A stretch of DNA of 64,000 nt from Methylobacillus flagellatus_A (GCF_031344055.1 NZ_JADBEN010000005.1); one strand, 5' to 3'. Positions 25,215 through 34,807 are shown, counted from the first letter of the stretch. Made by a program: numbers and translations. Notes: generated by a model from the sequence alone, not told the origin.

Positions 25215-25967
25215 TCAGCAAGCAGCGCGACAAATTCTTTCAAAATCATCGGCATCCAAAGAACACCTGCCGATCAATCCGCCGTCTATATCCGGCATAG
25301 ACAGCAATTGTGCCGCATTTCTCGGATTTACGCTACCCCCATAGATGATTCTTACGCTTTCCGCCGCCCCGGGATGCATGGCGGCAACACGCTCGCGAAT
25401 GAAGGAATGCGCAGTGCGCGCCTGCTCCGGCGAAGCCGTCTTGTTGGTCCCGATCGCCCATACGGGTTCGTAGGCGATCACGGCCTGGTCGAGCAAGGCG
25501 CCGCCCGAGACAGAAATGATGGCGTCGAGCTGGTTGGCGATCGCATACTCCATGACCCCCGATTCGCGCTCCTGCAGGGTCTCCCCGACGCAAAAAATGG
25601 GCGTGATGCCGTACTGCTTGGCAATGGCGAACTTGTCGGCGATGTTGGCATTGCTCTCGCAATAGGCGTCGCTGCGCTCCGAATGCCCGACGATGACGTA
25701 GCTGGCGCCAAACTCCTTGAGCATGGCGGCGCTGACTTCGCCGGTATAGGCGCCATTCTCGTGCTTGGCCACATTCTGCGCGCCCCAGGCGATATTGGTG
25801 TTGCTGAGCATTTCCTGGGCCTGGAACAAGTAGGGATAAGGGACGCAGACGGCGATATCCACATGGCCGACATCCCGCAAGCCGCGCACGAGCGCTTCCA
25901 GCAACCTTTTGTTCTGAGCAAGGTTGCCATTCATTTTCCAGTTGCCGACAACCAGCTTGCGACGCAT
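25215..25967 (-). CDS. tpiA: Triosephosphate isomerase
   Basis: 250 residues, single TIM barrel. GNWKMNG (about residues 7-13) carries the substrate Lys, GHSER (about 95-99) the electrophilic His, and AYEPVWAIGT (about 165-174) the catalytic Glu, followed by loop 6 and IIYGGSVNP. It interconverts dihydroxyacetone phosphate and glyceraldehyde 3-phosphate; in a methylotroph using the ribulose monophosphate cycle it sits in the rearrangement and cleavage part. Length is standard. Confidence 0.98.
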   Translation of the reverse strand: MRRKLVVGNWKMNGNLAQNKRLLEALVRGLRDVGHVDIAVCVPYPYLFQAQEMLSNTNIAWGAQNVAKHENGAYTGEVSAAMLKEFGASYVIVGHSERSDAYCESNANIADKFAIAKQYGITPIFCVGETLQERESGVMEYAIANQLDAIISVSGGALLDQAVIAYEPVWAIGTNKTASPEQARTAHSFIRERVAAMHPGAAESVRIIYGGSVNPRNAAQLLSMPDIDGGLIGRCSLDADDFERICRAAC

Positions 25968-26048
25968 AAAAAACCCGAAAAGTTTACTTGATATTGTTGA
26001 TCGATATTACAGTGCAGCCATTGGACCGGTCAACGCACGCGGCCCCGG

Positions 26049-27743
26049 CTAGGCTGGCTCCTGCCAATGCTGCAGGCATAGTTGTACGGACTGCGCGCCG
26101 CGAAACTCGTTCACTTGCATTTGATAGACCGCATGCACCCGCTCGGGCAGGAACTGCTCCTGCCTGAAAAAGATGGCATCAAACACCTGTCCGGATTTTT
26201 CCAGGCTCAGCTTGAGATGCCGCTCCCCGACAATGCGCTGGTTGACGACGCGGAACTCGTCCAGGAATAACGGCGGCGGAAATCCCTGCCCCCATACCTG
26301 GCGCTCCAACGCATACGCCATGTCCAGCCCGGCATCCTCTACGGACAATGAGCCGTCGACCTCGATCACGGCCTCTAGCTGCTGCTGGGTCAACAGGCTA
26401 GCGACCACTTGCTCAAATGCCGCATCGAAGCGCGGAAAATCCTGTTCGCGTATGCTCAAGCCCGCCGCCATGGCATGCCCGCCGAATTTCAGCAGCAAGC
26501 CGGGCTCGCGCTTGGAAAGCAAGTCCAGCGCATCGCGCAGGTGCAGGCCGGAAATCGAGCGCCCCGAGCCCTTGATGACGCCATCGCCTGCTGATGCGAA
26601 TGCAATCACGGGGCGATGAAAACGCTCCTTGATGCGGGAGGCCAGGATGCCGATCACGCCCTGGTGCCAGCCTTCCCGGAACAGGCTCAGGCTATAGCGT
26701 CCGGCAGCATCGATCTCGTCCAGCACCGCCAGGGCGTCATCCTGCATATCGGCCTCGATATTTCGCCGCTCCTGGTTCAGCTCATGCAGTTGCTGCGCCA
26801 TCTGCCGGGCCGATGCCATATCCGGCGCCAACAGGCAGGCGATGCCCAGCGTCATGTCGTCAAGACGCCCCGCCGCGTTCAGGCGCGGGCCGATACTGAA
26901 GCCAAGATCCTGCGGACTGGCCTTGGCATGGCCGCGCCCCGCCACCTCGAACAAGGCCAGCACGCCGGGGCTGCATTTGCCCGCGCGGATGCGGCGGAGG
27001 CCCTGCTCGACCAGGATGCGGTTGTTGTCGTCCAGCCGCACCAGGTCGGCCACGGTGCCCAGCGCCACCAGGTCCAGCAGCTCGGTCAGGTTGGGTTCGG
27101 AACCTGCATCAAACGCCCCTCTCCGGCGTAGCTCGGCGCGCAGCGCAAGCAGGACATAAAACATCACGCCGACACCCGCCAGGTTTTTGCTGGGAAAATC
27201 GCATCCGTATTGATTCGGGTTGACGATGCATGCCGCCCGGGGAGTCTCATCTCCGGGCAAGTGGTGGTCGGTCACGAGTACAGGAATGCCAAGCTTACCG
27301 GCCGCCTCCACCCCGTCGACACTGGCAATACCGTTATCCACGGTCAGGATCAGGTCAGGATGATGGCCGGCGGCCAATGCCACGATTTCCGGCGTCAAGC
27401 CGTAGCCGTATTCGAAACGGTTCGGCACGAGAAAATCCACGGCAGCGCCCATGCTGCGCAAGCCCTTGACGGCCACCGCCGTGGCGGTGGCGCCGTCAGC
27501 GTCGTAGTCGCCCACCACCATGATGCGCTTGCCTGCCGCAATGGCATCTGCCAGCAGGGCCGCCATTTCGGGGTTGCCTGTCAACGTTTCCGGCGGGATC
27601 AGGCGAGCCAGGCTTGCCTCCATCTGTCCGATATCCCGCACCCCACGCGCGGCAAGCAAGCGAGCCATGGTGGGGCGTACGCCCGCCTCGACCAATGCCT
27701 CATAGGCATCCTTCTCGATATTTCTTTGTATGATCTGAACCAT
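26049..27743 (-). CDS. recJ: Single-stranded-DNA-specific exonuclease RecJ
   Basis: 564 residues from the ATG at 27743, which overlaps the upstream stop as TGATG; a TTG one codon earlier is also open. DHH phosphoesterase motifs are VVGDYDADGATAT (about residues 75-87) and VTDHHLPGD (about 155-163); the DHHA1 motif is GGHAMAAGLS (about 417-426). RecJ digests single-stranded DNA 5' to 3' in recombination and repair. It is coupled to the RpfE-like gene upstream. Confidence 0.97.
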   Translation of the reverse strand: MVQIIQRNIEKDAYEALVEAGVRPTMARLLAARGVRDIGQMEASLARLIPPETLTGNPEMAALLADAIAAGKRIMVVGDYDADGATATAVAVKGLRSMGAAVDFLVPNRFEYGYGLTPEIVALAAGHHPDLILTVDNGIASVDGVEAAGKLGIPVLVTDHHLPGDETPRAACIVNPNQYGCDFPSKNLAGVGVMFYVLLALRAELRRRGAFDAGSEPNLTELLDLVALGTVADLVRLDDNNRILVEQGLRRIRAGKCSPGVLALFEVAGRGHAKASPQDLGFSIGPRLNAAGRLDDMTLGIACLLAPDMASARQMAQQLHELNQERRNIEADMQDDALAVLDEIDAAGRYSLSLFREGWHQGVIGILASRIKERFHRPVIAFASAGDGVIKGSGRSISGLHLRDALDLLSKREPGLLLKFGGHAMAAGLSIREQDFPRFDAAFEQVVASLLTQQQLEAVIEVDGSLSVEDAGLDMAYALERQVWGQGFPPPLFLDEFRVVNQRIVGERHLKLSLEKSGQVFDAIFFRQEQFLPERVHAVYQMQVNEFRGAQSVQLCLQHWQEPA

Positions 27744-28687
27744 CAAAAATACTTTTCCAATGCTATAGGCTTGCGCCAGAACTTATACACATCGATTGGC
27801 TTGAGTCGCAAATGCAGCATGCGATCAGACCAGGGGAAATATATGTCCAACTGCTGTATCTGCCGGGCTTTCAACGCCTGCCACAACAGTTCGCACCAGC
27901 CTGCCCCTAGCTCATCATACGAAGACTGCACGACGGCAGGCGCATGCGATTCGTGCAACAGCGCCTGCAAACCGGCAATGGCGGCATGCTGCAGGCCTGC
28001 GAGCTCCGCCATGCCTCCCAGGCTGGCATCGCCGCTATAAACCTTGCACGGAGCCGCCTTGCTCTGGCTTGGCAGCACGCCGCCCCCATGCAGCCAGACA
28101 CTGTTGACGGCAAGCTCGCCGCGCGCCTCCCTTGCCTGGTTAACCTCATGGCCGAACAACAGCATCTGCATTTCATTGAGCAATTGCCGCCAGTGCTGCG
28201 CCTCAACCCCTTGCGGCAGCCAGGGCGTAATGTCGCGCCCGGCGGCAACGCTGATCGAGGTGGTCGACAGTGCCGGCGCCGATTGCAGCTTGAGGTGCCA
28301 ATGCCCTTGCGCTCCCGGCATGAACTCGAGTCCCTCCCCGGCAAAATGCCGGTTGAGACTGGTCCGCAATGCCTCGCTTTCCTCGAAGCCTAGGGCCAGC
28401 GGCGCCGGCTGAGCAAGCGAGAAAGAGTCCCGCTGCAGCATGAGGTGCACCGGGCTTGCCAGCATCCAGTACGCCCCCTCTACGGGCAACCGCTCACCCA
28501 GGCGCGCCAATGCGGCGAGCGGCCAATCCTGCTGTTTTGCAATCCCGAACTGCTGGCACAGATAGGCCTCCCAGCCTGTCGCTAGCCATTGCACCCGGCC
28601 TCGCGCGAGCAGCCGCAGCAAGGCATCATCGGCCGCCATGGCAGCCCGGCTTTCGGCAGTATCGGAAAGAAAGATTTGCAATTTCAC
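27743..28687 (-). CDS. RpfE-like protein (COG4255 family) of unknown function
   Basis: 314 residues with no signal peptide or membrane helix. It resembles the proteins annotated RpfE or as cofactor-independent phosphoglycerate-mutase-like that are encoded next to recJ in xanthomonads and many betaproteobacteria; blocks such as EGAYWMLASPVHLMLQRD and NSVWLHGGG are the ones I recognise. WLHGGG recalls the alkaline-phosphatase-superfamily mutase fold, but catalytic residues cannot be confirmed here. The rest of the rpf quorum-sensing set is not in this window, so a signalling role should not be assumed. Confidence 0.75.
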   Translation of the reverse strand: MKLQIFLSDTAESRAAMAADDALLRLLARGRVQWLATGWEAYLCQQFGIAKQQDWPLAALARLGERLPVEGAYWMLASPVHLMLQRDSFSLAQPAPLALGFEESEALRTSLNRHFAGEGLEFMPGAQGHWHLKLQSAPALSTTSISVAAGRDITPWLPQGVEAQHWRQLLNEMQMLLFGHEVNQAREARGELAVNSVWLHGGGVLPSQSKAAPCKVYSGDASLGGMAELAGLQHAAIAGLQALLHESHAPAVVQSSYDELGAGWCELLWQALKARQIQQLDIYFPWSDRMLHLRLKPIDVYKFWRKPIALEKYF

Positions 28688-28759
28688 ACAGATGTCACTT
28701 TGTCATGAAGCAGGTTGAGCGCTAAGATAGAAGGACATTCTCCGCTTAGCAACAAGGTT

Positions 28760-29212
28760 ATGGATATTATTTTATGGCGTCACGCCGAAGCCGAAGAAGG
28801 CTCTCCCGATCTTGCACGCGAGCTTACCCCGAAAGGGGAGCAACAGGCGGCAAAAATGGCAGCCTGGCTGAAACAGCACATGCCAGCCGATACCCGCATT
28901 CTTGTGAGCCCCGCCAGACGCACGCAACAGACAGCCAGCGCCCTGGGGCTGGAGTTTACCACTTTGGACGAACTTGCCCCGGGTTCGTCGCCCCAGGTAT
29001 TGCTCGATGCGGCAGGCTGGCCGCTGGGCAAAGACAGCGTGCTCATCATAGGCCACCAGCCGACGCTGGGTATGGCCGCGGCCTATGCCATGACGCGCCG
29101 CATGCAGTATTGGAGCATCAAGAAAGGGGCTGTCTGGTGGATCGCCAACCGCCGCCGCGGCGAGGAAGAACAAACCATACTGCGCGCCATGGTGACGCCA
29201 GAACTGATTTGA
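28760..29212 (+). CDS. sixA: Phosphohistidine phosphatase SixA
   Basis: 150 residues from the ATG at 28760 (MDIILWRHAEAEEG), preceded by AAGGTT; the longer open frame adds unrelated residues. Histidine phosphatase motif is LWRHAEA (about residues 5-11), with Arg in SPARRTQQTA and the second catalytic His in LIIGHQPTLG (about 95-104). SixA removes phosphate from phosphohistidine domains of kinases or PTS proteins. It is divergent from the RpfE-like gene and 43 bp upstream of the ParA-like gene, probably an operon with it and the CYTH-CHAD gene. Confidence 0.93.
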   Translation: MDIILWRHAEAEEGSPDLARELTPKGEQQAAKMAAWLKQHMPADTRILVSPARRTQQTASALGLEFTTLDELAPGSSPQVLLDAAGWPLGKDSVLIIGHQPTLGMAAAYAMTRRMQYWSIKKGAVWWIANRRRGEEEQTILRAMVTPELI

Positions 29213-29255
29213 TGAAGATGCCCCCCACCCCGATCCAACACTCCCGGGAGAGCAT

Positions 29256-29888
29256 GTGAGCACCGTCCTGATTGCAAACCCCAAGGGAGGAAGCGGCAAG
29301 ACTACGCTTGCGACCAACCTGGCCGGCTATTTTGCCAGCAGGGGCAGGCATGTGGTGCTTTCAGACATGGATCGGCAGCGCTCCGCACTGCAATGGCTGG
29401 AGCGCAGGCCGTACAAGCTGCCATTGATCCATGGCCAGGACGGCCGCGGCAAATACACCAACAGCCTCAGCGCCGACTGGACCATTGTCGACTCCCCTGC
29501 GGGATTGCGCGGCGACAAACTGAGCCAGGCCGTCAAGGATGCCGATTTCATCCTCGTCCCCATGCAGCCGTCCGCTTTCGACATAGGAGCGACACGGGAT
29601 TTCCTGCAAGTGCTGCAGGAAGAGAAATCCGTGCGCAAAGGCCGCACTTTCGTCGCGATGGTCGGCATGCGGGTGGACAACCGCACGCGCGCCGCATTGG
29701 CCTTGCAGGATTTCCTCGCAAAATCGGGCTTCCCCTCCGTGTGCAACCTGCGCAATGCCCAGGTATACGCCCTCGCAGCAGAGCAAGGCGCCAGCCTGTT
29801 CGACATCCGCCCATCCCAGGTCAGCCGCGATTTGCAGCAGTGGGCTCCGCTGCTGCACTGGTTGGTCAACGCCAACAAGCAAAAATAA
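29256..29888 (+). CDS. Orphan ParA/MinD-family ATPase
   Basis: 210 residues starting at GTG 29256 with GGGAG upstream. Deviant Walker A is NPKGGSGKTTLA (about residues 8-19), and switch regions are SDMDRQRSA and IVDSPAGLRG. The ParA-like protein is short, and no parB or parS candidate accompanies it, so chromosome or plasmid partition is unlikely; such orphans often position other complexes. It sits between sixA and the CYTH-CHAD gene, 15 bp before the latter. Confidence 0.85.
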   Translation: MSTVLIANPKGGSGKTTLATNLAGYFASRGRHVVLSDMDRQRSALQWLERRPYKLPLIHGQDGRGKYTNSLSADWTIVDSPAGLRGDKLSQAVKDADFILVPMQPSAFDIGATRDFLQVLQEEKSVRKGRTFVAMVGMRVDNRTRAALALQDFLAKSGFPSVCNLRNAQVYALAAEQGASLFDIRPSQVSRDLQQWAPLLHWLVNANKQK

Positions 29889-29903
29889 ACACCAGGAGGG
29901 AAT

Positions 29904-31388
29904 ATGCCCAACGAGATCGAGCTCAAGCTGCGCATTGCCAAGGAGGATATTCCCCGCCTGCGCCGGCATGCCGCCATCCGCAAGCACCTGGCAGAAAGAG
30001 CCGTCACGCGCCGCCTGGTGAGCACCTACTATGACACGCCTGACTTGCAGCTGCTCGACCAGCGCGTGAGCCTGCGGGTACGGCGCATGTCCGGCGGCTG
30101 GTTCCAGGCGGTCAAGGCGGCTGGCCATTCCCTCGCGGGACTGCACCAGCGCCTGGAGTGGGAGGACATCATCTCCAAGGGGGAGCCTGATTACACCAAG
30201 ATCACGGATCCCAGCCTTACCCCTATTTTTGATGATGCGGCGCTCCGGCAGGCGTTGCTTCCCATCTTCACCACCGATATGCGGCGCACCGAATGGCAGC
30301 TGGATTACCAAGGCAGCCACATCGAGCTGTCGCTGGATGACGGTCTCTTGATCGCAAAGGACCAACGTCAGCCGCTCATCGAGATCGAACTGGAGCTGAA
30401 GGGCGGCAAGGTCGAGCACTTGTTCGCGCTCGCGCTCGAGCTGCAATCCGACATCCCGCTCACCATAGAAAACGTCAGCAAAGCCCAGCGCGGCTATGCC
30501 TATTACCGCGATTTCCCGCAGCAGGCCTCCAAAGCCAAGCCTGCAGGCCTGACGCCCAAGGACAGCCCGGGAGAAGCCTTCGAGAAGGCGGGCTGGGAAT
30601 GCCTGCGCCAGCTGCAAAGCAACCAGGCGATCGCAGTACAGGGCGACGACCCCGAAGGCGTGCACCAGATGCGGGTGGCGCTGCGCCGAATGAAAGTGGC
30701 ATTGAAAGCCTTTGGCAGCCAAGACGATGTGCTCGGCGATGAAATCGACTGGCTCAATGATTTGCTCGCCAAGGCGCGCGACCTCGATGTGCTGCTGCAT
30801 GAAACCCTGCCGGGCCTGAAGCTGCCCGCAGATGAACTTCAGCAGGCCCAAGCCCACGTTGCCCGCGCAAGAAGCCGGGCATACGGCGCGCTGCGCAACG
30901 GGCTAAGGCAATCACGCTATCAACGCCTTCTGCTCACGCTGGGCCACCTGTTTGCTGTAGGTTTGCCCGCCAGCCGTCACGCCGTATCCAAGACCGCCGC
31001 ATCGTATTTGCGCCGCACGCATAAAAAACTGCTCAAGCAAGGCAAGCGGCTCAACAAACTCTCTGTGGAGAAAAGGCACAAGCTGCGCATCCTGGCGCGC
31101 CGGTTGCGCTACGCGGTCGAATTATTCAGCCCGCTTTATCCGGGCAAGAAAGCAGAAAAACAGACGGCAAAACTGTTGGATGCGCTAAGCGAAATTCAAG
31201 CCAGCCTCGGGGCGCTCAACGACCTTGCCGTCACCAGCCAGACCTTGGAGCGCATGAGCAAGCGCAATCCCGGCCTGCAACCCTCGTGGCTTGCCTGGCA
31301 GCATGCCGCGCGCAAACGGGAAAAGCGCCATATCGCAGGACTGCCGACGCTATGGAAGGCGTTTCAACGAGCCCCTGCAGCCTGGTAA
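29904..31388 (+). CDS. CYTH-CHAD domain protein (inorganic triphosphatase / polyphosphate-binding)
   Basis: 494 residues. The N-terminal CYTH domain begins with the ExExK motif (EIELKLRI, residues 4-11), followed by charged beta strands of the triphosphate tunnel (YYDTPDLQL, SLRVRRM, EIELELKGG). The C-terminal CHAD domain starts around residue 230 (VHQMRVALRRMKVALKAF) and is helical with many Arg/Lys/His, including LRILARRLRYAVELF. CYTH enzymes cleave inorganic triphosphate; CHAD domains bind polyphosphate. Good ribosome-binding site (CCAGGAGGG). Neighbouring sixA and the ParA-like gene suggest a phosphate- or polyphosphate-linked unit, which is inference. Confidence 0.9.
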   Translation: MPNEIELKLRIAKEDIPRLRRHAAIRKHLAERAVTRRLVSTYYDTPDLQLLDQRVSLRVRRMSGGWFQAVKAAGHSLAGLHQRLEWEDIISKGEPDYTKITDPSLTPIFDDAALRQALLPIFTTDMRRTEWQLDYQGSHIELSLDDGLLIAKDQRQPLIEIELELKGGKVEHLFALALELQSDIPLTIENVSKAQRGYAYYRDFPQQASKAKPAGLTPKDSPGEAFEKAGWECLRQLQSNQAIAVQGDDPEGVHQMRVALRRMKVALKAFGSQDDVLGDEIDWLNDLLAKARDLDVLLHETLPGLKLPADELQQAQAHVARARSRAYGALRNGLRQSRYQRLLLTLGHLFAVGLPASRHAVSKTAASYLRRTHKKLLKQGKRLNKLSVEKRHKLRILARRLRYAVELFSPLYPGKKAEKQTAKLLDALSEIQASLGALNDLAVTSQTLERMSKRNPGLQPSWLAWQHAARKREKRHIAGLPTLWKAFQRAPAAW

Positions 31389-31458
31389 AGGTGCCATGTC
31401 GGGCAAAATCCACTAAACTCGCCTCCATTCTCTCAACTCCACATATACAGGGATCACA

Positions 31459-31827
31459 ATGAATCTGGAAAAAGTCATTTTCGGCTTCTTCATCGTACTG
31501 GCGATGACCCTTAACTTCGGTTTCTTCGTCGGGGGCAGCGGCAACCCCATCGAACACCATATCTATGAGCTGTATACCGCGATCGTGGTGAACCTGATCG
31601 CCACGGTGCTCAAGTTCGGCGACCGCTCGCAAATCGGCGCCATCCACCTGTCCACCAGCCTGGTCGCGGACCTGCAACTGATCGCGGCGGCCATCGTCTG
31701 GGTAGTCGCCAGCGCCGAAGAATCCGGCACCGCCGCGCGCGTCGTGTCGCTCAGCGGCGGCGCCCTGCTCGCCAATATCACCTCGGTTATCCTGCTGCTT
31801 GCGGAAACGATTACGCTACGCCGGTAA
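31459..31827 (+). CDS. Small inner-membrane protein (DUF6394-like) next to a potassium channel
   Basis: 122 residues with four hydrophobic segments (about 4-25, 40-58, 72-92 and 97-118). The central TAIVVNLIATVLKFGDRSQIG-type stretch (VNLIATVLKFGDRSQIGA) looks conserved; I associate it with DUF6394 but could not check. It ends 19 bp before the potassium-channel gene and is probably co-transcribed with it, suggesting an accessory role. Function unknown. Confidence 0.7.
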   Translation: MNLEKVIFGFFIVLAMTLNFGFFVGGSGNPIEHHIYELYTAIVVNLIATVLKFGDRSQIGAIHLSTSLVADLQLIAAAIVWVVASAEESGTAARVVSLSGGALLANITSVILLLAETITLRR

Positions 31828-31846
31828 ATCCTGAGCGGAACCGCTT

Positions 31847-33571
31847 GTGAACAATATTTTCTTCCTGATCCTGCGGCGCATGCGCGCGCCGCTGATCACC
31901 GTGATTGTCAGCTACACCATTGCGATTGTCGGACTGACATTGATGCCTGGCATCGATAATCACGGCAATCCCTGGCATATGAGCCTGTTCGAGGCTTTTT
32001 ATGTCATCAGCTATACGGCCACCACGATTGGCTTCGGCGAAGTCCCTTTCCCATATAGCGATTCGCAGCGGCTATGGATGACCTTCTCGATCTACTTCAC
32101 GGTCATCCCCTGGTTTTACGCCATAGGTAAGATCATTTCACTGTTCCAGGACCCCGCGCTCAAGCAAGCGCTCACCACCAACAGTTTCGCCCGTGCCGTG
32201 GACCATCTGCACGAGCCGTTCTTCATCGTCTCGGGCTACGGTGAAACCGGCAGCCTGCTGGTGAAGGCGCTGGACCACAAAGGCATACGCGTCGTGGTCA
32301 CCGAAGTGGACCAGGACCGCGTCAACGACCTGGAGCTCGAAGACTACCAGTTCGACATCCCGGTGCTCTGCGCCGACGCCAAGATGCCCGACACCTTGCT
32401 GCGGGCAGGCGTGCGCCATCCCATGTGCAAGGGCATCGCCGCGCTCACCGACAACGACCATGTCAACCTGGCGGTGGCGGTGGCGGCCAAGCTGCTCAAT
32501 CCCGACCTCATGGTGCTCGCCCGGGCGGAAGACGATGAAGTCGCCGCCAATATGGCCTCGTTCGGCACCGACCATATCCTCAACCCCTACACCTTGTTTG
32601 GCGACCAGCTCGGCATGGAGGTACACGCGATCGGGACTTACCTGCTGCACCAATGGCTGACCGGCGTGCCGGGCGATATCCTGACCCTGCCCAAGGTACC
32701 CCCCATCGGCAAATGGATCGTGTGCGGCTACGGGCGTTTCGGCAAGGCTGTGGTGGAAAACCTCGAGCGTGAGCAAATCACGACCGTCGTCATCGAGGCC
32801 GACCCCGAGCTCACGCACTGCGAAAACTGCATCGTCGGCAGCGGCACCGAAGCGTCGACGCTGAAAGCGGCAGGGATAGAAGATGCCGTGGGCATCATCG
32901 CCGGCACCAACAATGACATCAACAACCTGTCGATCGTGATGACCGCGCAAAAGATGAACCCCAACCTGTTCGTCGTCGTGCGCAAGAACCGCCGCTTCAA
33001 CGAGCCCCTGTTCGAGCACTTCAATGCCGATATCTCGATGGATCCCAGCGACATCATTGCGCATGAATGCCTGGCCCGCATGATCACCCCGATGATGACG
33101 CATTTCCTGCAGCTGGTACGCACGCAGGATAACAGCTGGGCCAACCAATTGATCAGCCGCCTGGTGGGCGTAGTGGGCGAGAACGTACCAGATGCCTGGG
33201 GCGTGACCGTGGATGCGGAACACAGCCCCGCTGTCGCCAACCTGATTTCCTGGGGACTGCCCGTGACGCTCGATGCATTGACGCGCGACCCCGGCAACCG
33301 CACGCAGAAGCTGGACCTGGTTCCTCTCATGCTGGTACGCAGCGGCCAATACACCCTGCTGCCGGAAGTCACCGAACAGTTGCACGTTGGCGACCGCTTG
33401 CTATTCTGCGGCAGCGCCATGGCCAAGAGCGTGCAGCCGATCACCCTGAGCAACCACAAGACCCTCACGTGGATCATCAATGGCCGCGAAATTGCCGACG
33501 GCTGGCTCTGGCGCTGGGTGACGCGCAAGCTCACCCGCTTGCGCAAGTTGCGCAAACAAGCACAGCAGTAA
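31847..33571 (+). CDS. Potassium channel with two TrkA-N (RCK) domains
   Basis: 574 residues starting at GTG 31847. Two membrane helices (about 15-35 and 88-105) flank a pore loop with selectivity filter TTIGFGE (about residues 61-67), i.e. GFG rather than GYG. Two cytoplasmic Rossmann RCK domains follow: the first begins FFIVSGYGETGSLLVKAL (about 124), the second WIVCGYGRFGKAVVENL (about 287). The tandem RCK in one chain resembles calcium- or nucleotide-gated prokaryotic K+ channels. It is placed after a small membrane protein, a pairing that seems deliberate. Confidence 0.9.
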   Translation: MNNIFFLILRRMRAPLITVIVSYTIAIVGLTLMPGIDNHGNPWHMSLFEAFYVISYTATTIGFGEVPFPYSDSQRLWMTFSIYFTVIPWFYAIGKIISLFQDPALKQALTTNSFARAVDHLHEPFFIVSGYGETGSLLVKALDHKGIRVVVTEVDQDRVNDLELEDYQFDIPVLCADAKMPDTLLRAGVRHPMCKGIAALTDNDHVNLAVAVAAKLLNPDLMVLARAEDDEVAANMASFGTDHILNPYTLFGDQLGMEVHAIGTYLLHQWLTGVPGDILTLPKVPPIGKWIVCGYGRFGKAVVENLEREQITTVVIEADPELTHCENCIVGSGTEASTLKAAGIEDAVGIIAGTNNDINNLSIVMTAQKMNPNLFVVVRKNRRFNEPLFEHFNADISMDPSDIIAHECLARMITPMMTHFLQLVRTQDNSWANQLISRLVGVVGENVPDAWGVTVDAEHSPAVANLISWGLPVTLDALTRDPGNRTQKLDLVPLMLVRSGQYTLLPEVTEQLHVGDRLLFCGSAMAKSVQPITLSNHKTLTWIINGREIADGWLWRWVTRKLTRLRKLRKQAQQ

Positions 33572-33683
33572 TACACTGCTGGCGATAGCTTGTTCAACAT
33601 CTCTTCATAGGATATGTTGTCCCGGCCCTGAGATACCAGCATAGGTATCCGGCGAACCATCGGCACGATTTCAAGGGGGACGT

Positions 33684-34724
33684 ATGATCCGCAATCTCAG
33701 CGCTTTGGCAATCAGCTCGCTGCTTCTCGCTTGCTCCACTCCCGTCACCAAGCAAACCGCTATCGACCAGCAGGTCAGCGAATCCGAAAAAGCCATCCAG
33801 CACGAGTTGGCCTTCCAGAACCAGGCGAAGCGGCACCTGCACGCCATGCGCGTCGCCTTGCCGATATTGCGAACCTCCGCCCCGCACTGCGGTAGCAACA
33901 CTGCTCCCCACCTTGGCTTCCTCGCATATTACCAGTCGCAGTTTCAAGGCGACGTGCAGCGCGCTGCGGTCAAACACTGGAACTTGACCGACGACTACAA
34001 AGTAGTGGAAATCTTTGCCGGCAGCCCCGCCGAAAACGCCGGGTTGCAAAAAGGCGATGTGATCGTCCGCATCAACAACCAAACCGTCAGCAGCAAGCAG
34101 GCCGACCTCAAGGCATTGATTGCGGCGCCCCACACGCCAGGCCGGGAAATCGCCGTCGACATCCTGCGCGCCGGCGAGGCCCAGACCCTCCATATTCCCA
34201 TGGACGTGGTATGCAACTATCCCGTGACGGTGGTCACCGCGGACGATGTCAACGCTTATGCCGATGGCAAGGGGATTTACATCACCAGCGGCATGCTGCG
34301 CTTTACCGAAAACGACGCTGAACTGGCCACCGTGATTGGGCATGAGCTTGCGCACAACCAGATGGACCACATGGGCAAGAAATCCAACAACCAATTGTTG
34401 GGCGTCATTCTGGGAGCGGTCGTGACTGCGGTGACCGGCGTCGATGTCACCAACCTGGGAGGCAACCTCGGCGCCGGGGCGTTCAGCCAGGACTTCGAGA
34501 CGGAAGCCGACTACGTCGGCATCTATGCCACCGCGCGCGCAGGCTACGATATCAGGAGCGCGCCCAACTTCTGGCGGCGCATGGGCGCCGAGCACCCGAA
34601 GGCGATCTCGCATGGCGCGTCGCATCCCAATACCGCCAACCGTTACCTGGCGTTGGACAAGGCGGTCAAGGAAATCGATGAAAAACAGCTATTGGGACAA
34701 GCGCTGGTACCCAACCTGAAGTAA
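33684..34724 (+). CDS. M48-family metalloprotease with PDZ domain, predicted lipoprotein
   Basis: 346 residues. The lipoprotein signal is MIRNLSALAISSLLLACS, with Cys 17 as the likely lipidation site. After a coiled N-terminal stretch comes a PDZ-like domain (about 105-175, FAGSPAENAGLQKGDVIVRINNQ being split as GSPAENAGLQKGD). The protease domain has the zinc motif HELAHNQMDH (HExxH, about 215) and a downstream Glu in FETEADYVGIYA. Such proteins act in the envelope on misfolded outer-membrane or periplasmic proteins. It lies 112 bp after the channel gene with AAGGGGG before the ATG. Confidence 0.9.
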   Translation: MIRNLSALAISSLLLACSTPVTKQTAIDQQVSESEKAIQHELAFQNQAKRHLHAMRVALPILRTSAPHCGSNTAPHLGFLAYYQSQFQGDVQRAAVKHWNLTDDYKVVEIFAGSPAENAGLQKGDVIVRINNQTVSSKQADLKALIAAPHTPGREIAVDILRAGEAQTLHIPMDVVCNYPVTVVTADDVNAYADGKGIYITSGMLRFTENDAELATVIGHELAHNQMDHMGKKSNNQLLGVILGAVVTAVTGVDVTNLGGNLGAGAFSQDFETEADYVGIYATARAGYDIRSAPNFWRRMGAEHPKAISHGASHPNTANRYLALDKAVKEIDEKQLLGQALVPNLK

Positions 34725-34807
34725 GCGAGGCGGATGAAACATGCTTGGCGCTGCCTGCTTGCATCGCAGCGGCTAGCCAGTATATCTGCGTTAAGTTTGC
34801 CGCCCTT

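Noticed and set aside
27743..28687. Evidence for an Rpf quorum-sensing system
   Set aside because: Only the RpfE-like gene next to recJ is present; rpfF, rpfC and rpfG are not in the window and the recJ neighbourhood is common without them.
32138..33385. 415-codon frame opposite the potassium channel
   Set aside because: Shadow of the plus-strand gene, which has a clear pore and two RCK domains. The 428-codon frame opposite aceF/lpd (40110-41396) is rejected for the same reason.
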